Source of the DNA: Polysphondylium violaceum
Lineage: Eukaryota > Evosea > Eumycetozoa > Dictyosteliales > Dictyosteliaceae
Assembly (NCBI GenBank): GCA_000277445.1
Contig: AJWJ01000257.1
Location: 1-32,374, forward strand
Direction: 5' to 3'
DNA: 32,374 nt
Made by a program: the position numbers and the translations under genes. The notes under the pieces are model-generated. The model was not told the origin of the DNA, did not search any database, and saw nothing but the letters and a program-made list of their open reading frames with translations. This document shows positions 30,641 through 32,374 of the stretch, in pieces (positions within the stretch are counted from its first letter, which is position 1; the number at the start of each line of letters is the position of its first letter).

Positions 30641-30753
30641 ATCGGGAAGGGCCTTGTATTTGAAAACATTACAGACACCAGTAAACTGAATCACCTCGAA
30701 AATCTGAGGAAAAACAATTTAATCACAACTATAAACTGATACCCTTCCTTTTT
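30641..30753 (+). ncRNA. Candidate structured small RNA
   Basis: GGAAGGG (30645-30651) pairs perfectly with CCCTTCC (30742-30748), closing a ~110-nt domain, and a run of five T follows at once. Inside, CCTC/GAGG (30694-30697 with 30706-30709) forms a second hairpin. TAAACTGA occurs twice, the second copy right before the closing stem. Upstream lie TTTAAAA at 30612 (about -29) and TCCCATCA at 30579 (about -62). The latter is one mismatch from the DUSE element, (A/T)CCCA(C/T)AA, known about 63 nt upstream of Dictyostelium small RNAs. I recognise no class: no U-snRNA, SRP, tRNA or clear C/D or H/ACA boxes. The layout is seen; transcription is inferred. Confidence 0.4.
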
Positions 30754-31030
30754 GTTTTTGATTGTATGTATTTACCATTACTTGCTGTCAAGTTAGCATT
30801 TTTTTTTGACTCAACCACGTACCCCAGTCCCACATCACTGAGAAAAATGTTAGCCTATTTTTGGTATTTTTGATCTATTTTTAATTTTCACCCAGCTGGG
30901 GGTTATTTTTTATTTTTTTTTAATTTTTTTATAATCAGATTTAAAGAAAAGGTTTTTGATACAACCTTAAAATATTTTAAACAAAAAGATGGGATGGGTT
31001 TTTTATTATAAATTATTTATAAATATTGAA

Positions 31031-32016
31031 ATGGAAAAGAATGTTTGGTATGTTCATTTTTTTTCTATTTTTAAATCAAATATTAATAGTTAAAGCGTAG
31101 GTATGTGACCGGTGCATCTAGGGGCATTGGATTAAGCTTGGTTAAAAGATTAATTCAAAAAGGTTATTATGTTGGTGCAACAACAAGAAACATTGATAGA
31201 TTAATTGAAAATTTAGGCTCATTATACAACCCAGATCAGGTGTTACCTCTATGTGTTGATTTAAAATGTGAAAAAAGCGTTATTCAATCAATACTTCAGA
31301 CAATTCAAAAATTTGACAAAATCGATGTCGTTGTCAATAATTCAGGATTTGGTAGTCATGGAACAGTAGAATGTTTATCTGATGTAGGGATCATGATTCT
31401 TTTTCTTTCAGATTAATCTCTAACAGTGTCTTTATCATATTATATTTTGTAGGAGGAAGCAAGATCACAATTTGATATAAACTTTTTTGGAACTTTAAAT
31501 GTCATTAGAAATGTATTGCCCTTTCTAAGAACAAATACTAGTTCCATGTATGGTCCAAGAATTATCAATATCTCTTCTATATGTGGATTTTATGGTGGAT
31601 TTTCAGCTGCTGGATTATACTCGAGTACAAAGTTTGCCATTGATGGTCTAACTCAATCTCTTGCAAATGAAGTACGTCCACTAGGTATCTTTGCAACCTG
31701 TGTCTTACCAGGTGTCTTTAGATCACCATTTTTAGATGATTCTACATTTTTAGTATCTAAAAAAACAATTCCAGAATATGAATATGTTAACAACACTTTA
31801 TCTAGTTTGAAAAGTACACATAATAATCAACAAGGAGATCCAGAAAAATTGGTTGATATTCTATTATTAGTTTCCAAAGATAAAAATCCTCCAGTGACCC
31901 TTCCAATTGGTCCAGATTCTTATGAATTGATAGAAAAGAGAATTAATGAAATTAAAGGGGATATCGAAAAATATAAAGATTTGGCTACTTCTACCAATTT
32001 TTCTTTTGAAGCTTAA
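31031..32016 (+). CDS. Short-chain dehydrogenase/reductase (classical SDR)
   Basis: NAD(P)-dependent oxidoreductase of 287 aa; substrate unknown. Exons are 31031-31047 (17 nt), 31101-31383 and 31453-32016. The first join gives MEKNVWYVTGASRGIG, the second SD-EEARSQFDINFFG, both normal SDR sequence. The second intron uses the donor GTAGGG, as the first INTS4 intron uses GTAGGT. Motifs: cofactor loop TGASRGIG (residues 9-16), an acidic site CVDL, NNSGFG (the NNAG motif with Ser for Ala), catalytic Ser near 141-142 (INISSICGF), and YSSTK with Tyr156 and Lys160. The Asn of the tetrad should be in DINFFG. The sequence after PG (VFRSPF) suits a retinol- or carbonyl-reductase-like clade. No membrane segment or targeting signal is visible. 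Confidence 0.92.
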
Positions 32017-32374
32017 ATTTAATTTTTGAGTATGATTTTCTAACACTTAAATAATTTTAAAATAAATATTTCAAATTTCCTCTAAACATAAAAACTTTAA
32101 ATTTATAAAAACATTCATTTTTTTTCACCCTTTGCAAACATACACATATTAGATATTTTGAAGATAGGCAAACCTCTTCCATCTATAATTCAAAGATGTA
32201 ATAGGAATGAGTCGTGTCCCATAATATTATTCTGGTTTACAAATATCATTTTCTAATGCTGATGAGCTTGATTAAGTTTATTTCATAGATTTGACATGAG
32301 GGTAATTGCAAAAAAATTTGAAAAAATGATAAAAATTGAAAAAAATTGAAAAATGATAAAAATTTGAGATGTTG
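32017..32374. other. Dehydrogenase 3' flank
   Basis: AT-rich DNA to the window end. AATAAA-like sequence lies near 32060, a plausible poly(A) signal. An exact DUSE match TCCCATAA occurs at 32217-32224, with TGATGA (32260-32265) downstream; no D box is seen before the window ends (see findings). Confidence 0.45.

Larger units (their letters stand above)
30338..31030. other. Intergenic region holding an ncRNA candidate
   Basis: 693 bp between two plus-strand genes. After the seven-TM gene come AATAAA near 30397 and dT tracts. A less AT-rich stretch at 30570-30760 has the layout of a small RNA gene (separate entry). The remainder, 30760-31030, is dT-rich DNA ahead of the dehydrogenase start. 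Confidence 0.5.

Noticed and set aside
1-32374. tRNA genes, CRISPR arrays, transposon or virus-like genes
   Set aside because: I looked for B-box-like GGTTCGA on both strands, regular spacers, and reverse transcriptase, integrase, transposase or capsid motifs in the frames, and found none.

Overview
The window looks like nuclear DNA from a dictyostelid social amoeba. Intergenic DNA is very AT-rich with long dA/dT runs. Introns are short GT-AG introns, mostly 60-230 bp. Many proteins carry Gln, Asn, Ser or Thr runs. Several genes belong to families prominent in dictyostelids: a ComC-like EGF/supersandwich adhesion protein, a Grl receptor with a Bmp-type ligand domain, and a PAK-like STE20 kinase. 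Coding regions use more C/G-ending codons than I would expect in D. discoideum, so another dictyostelid species is likely; I do not name one.

Layout, left to right: an empty AT-rich flank with a ~215-bp imperfect palindrome (1-1839); essential myosin light chain (minus, 1840-2504); a Ser-rich RRM protein (minus, 2932-3922); a 1,426-aa ComC-like surface protein (plus, 4858-9344); Integrator subunit 4 (plus, 9510-12934); a possible decayed coding stretch (12936-13233); an ACOT13-type hotdog thioesterase (plus, 13452-14088); a family 3 (Grl) GPCR (plus, 15321-17435); a TPT/SLC35-type transporter (minus, 17646-19129); CstF-77 (plus, 19539-22749); a repeat-bearing surface glycoprotein (plus, 22991-24388); an unrecognised Asn/Ser-rich protein (minus, 24541-25226); a STE20/PAK-like kinase (plus, 26442-28406); a seven-TM protein of possible THH1/TOM1/TOM3 type (plus, 29351-30337); a candidate structured ncRNA (30641-30753); and a short-chain dehydrogenase (plus, 31031-32016).

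Ten genes needed exon joining. All junctions were chosen by hand from frame, GT/AG signals and family alignment from memory. The best supported are the CstF-77, SDR, transporter and ComC-like models. Two genes serve mRNA/snRNA 3'-end processing (INTS4, CstF-77), two are predicted surface proteins, and two are signalling proteins, but nothing suggests a cluster or operon. This is an ordinary mosaic of single genes.

The least-explained material is noncoding: the palindrome at 1456-1670, the ncRNA candidate at 30641-30753 with a promoter-like layout, and the codon-like remnant after INTS4. I saw no tRNA, rRNA, CRISPR array, or recognisable transposon or viral gene.
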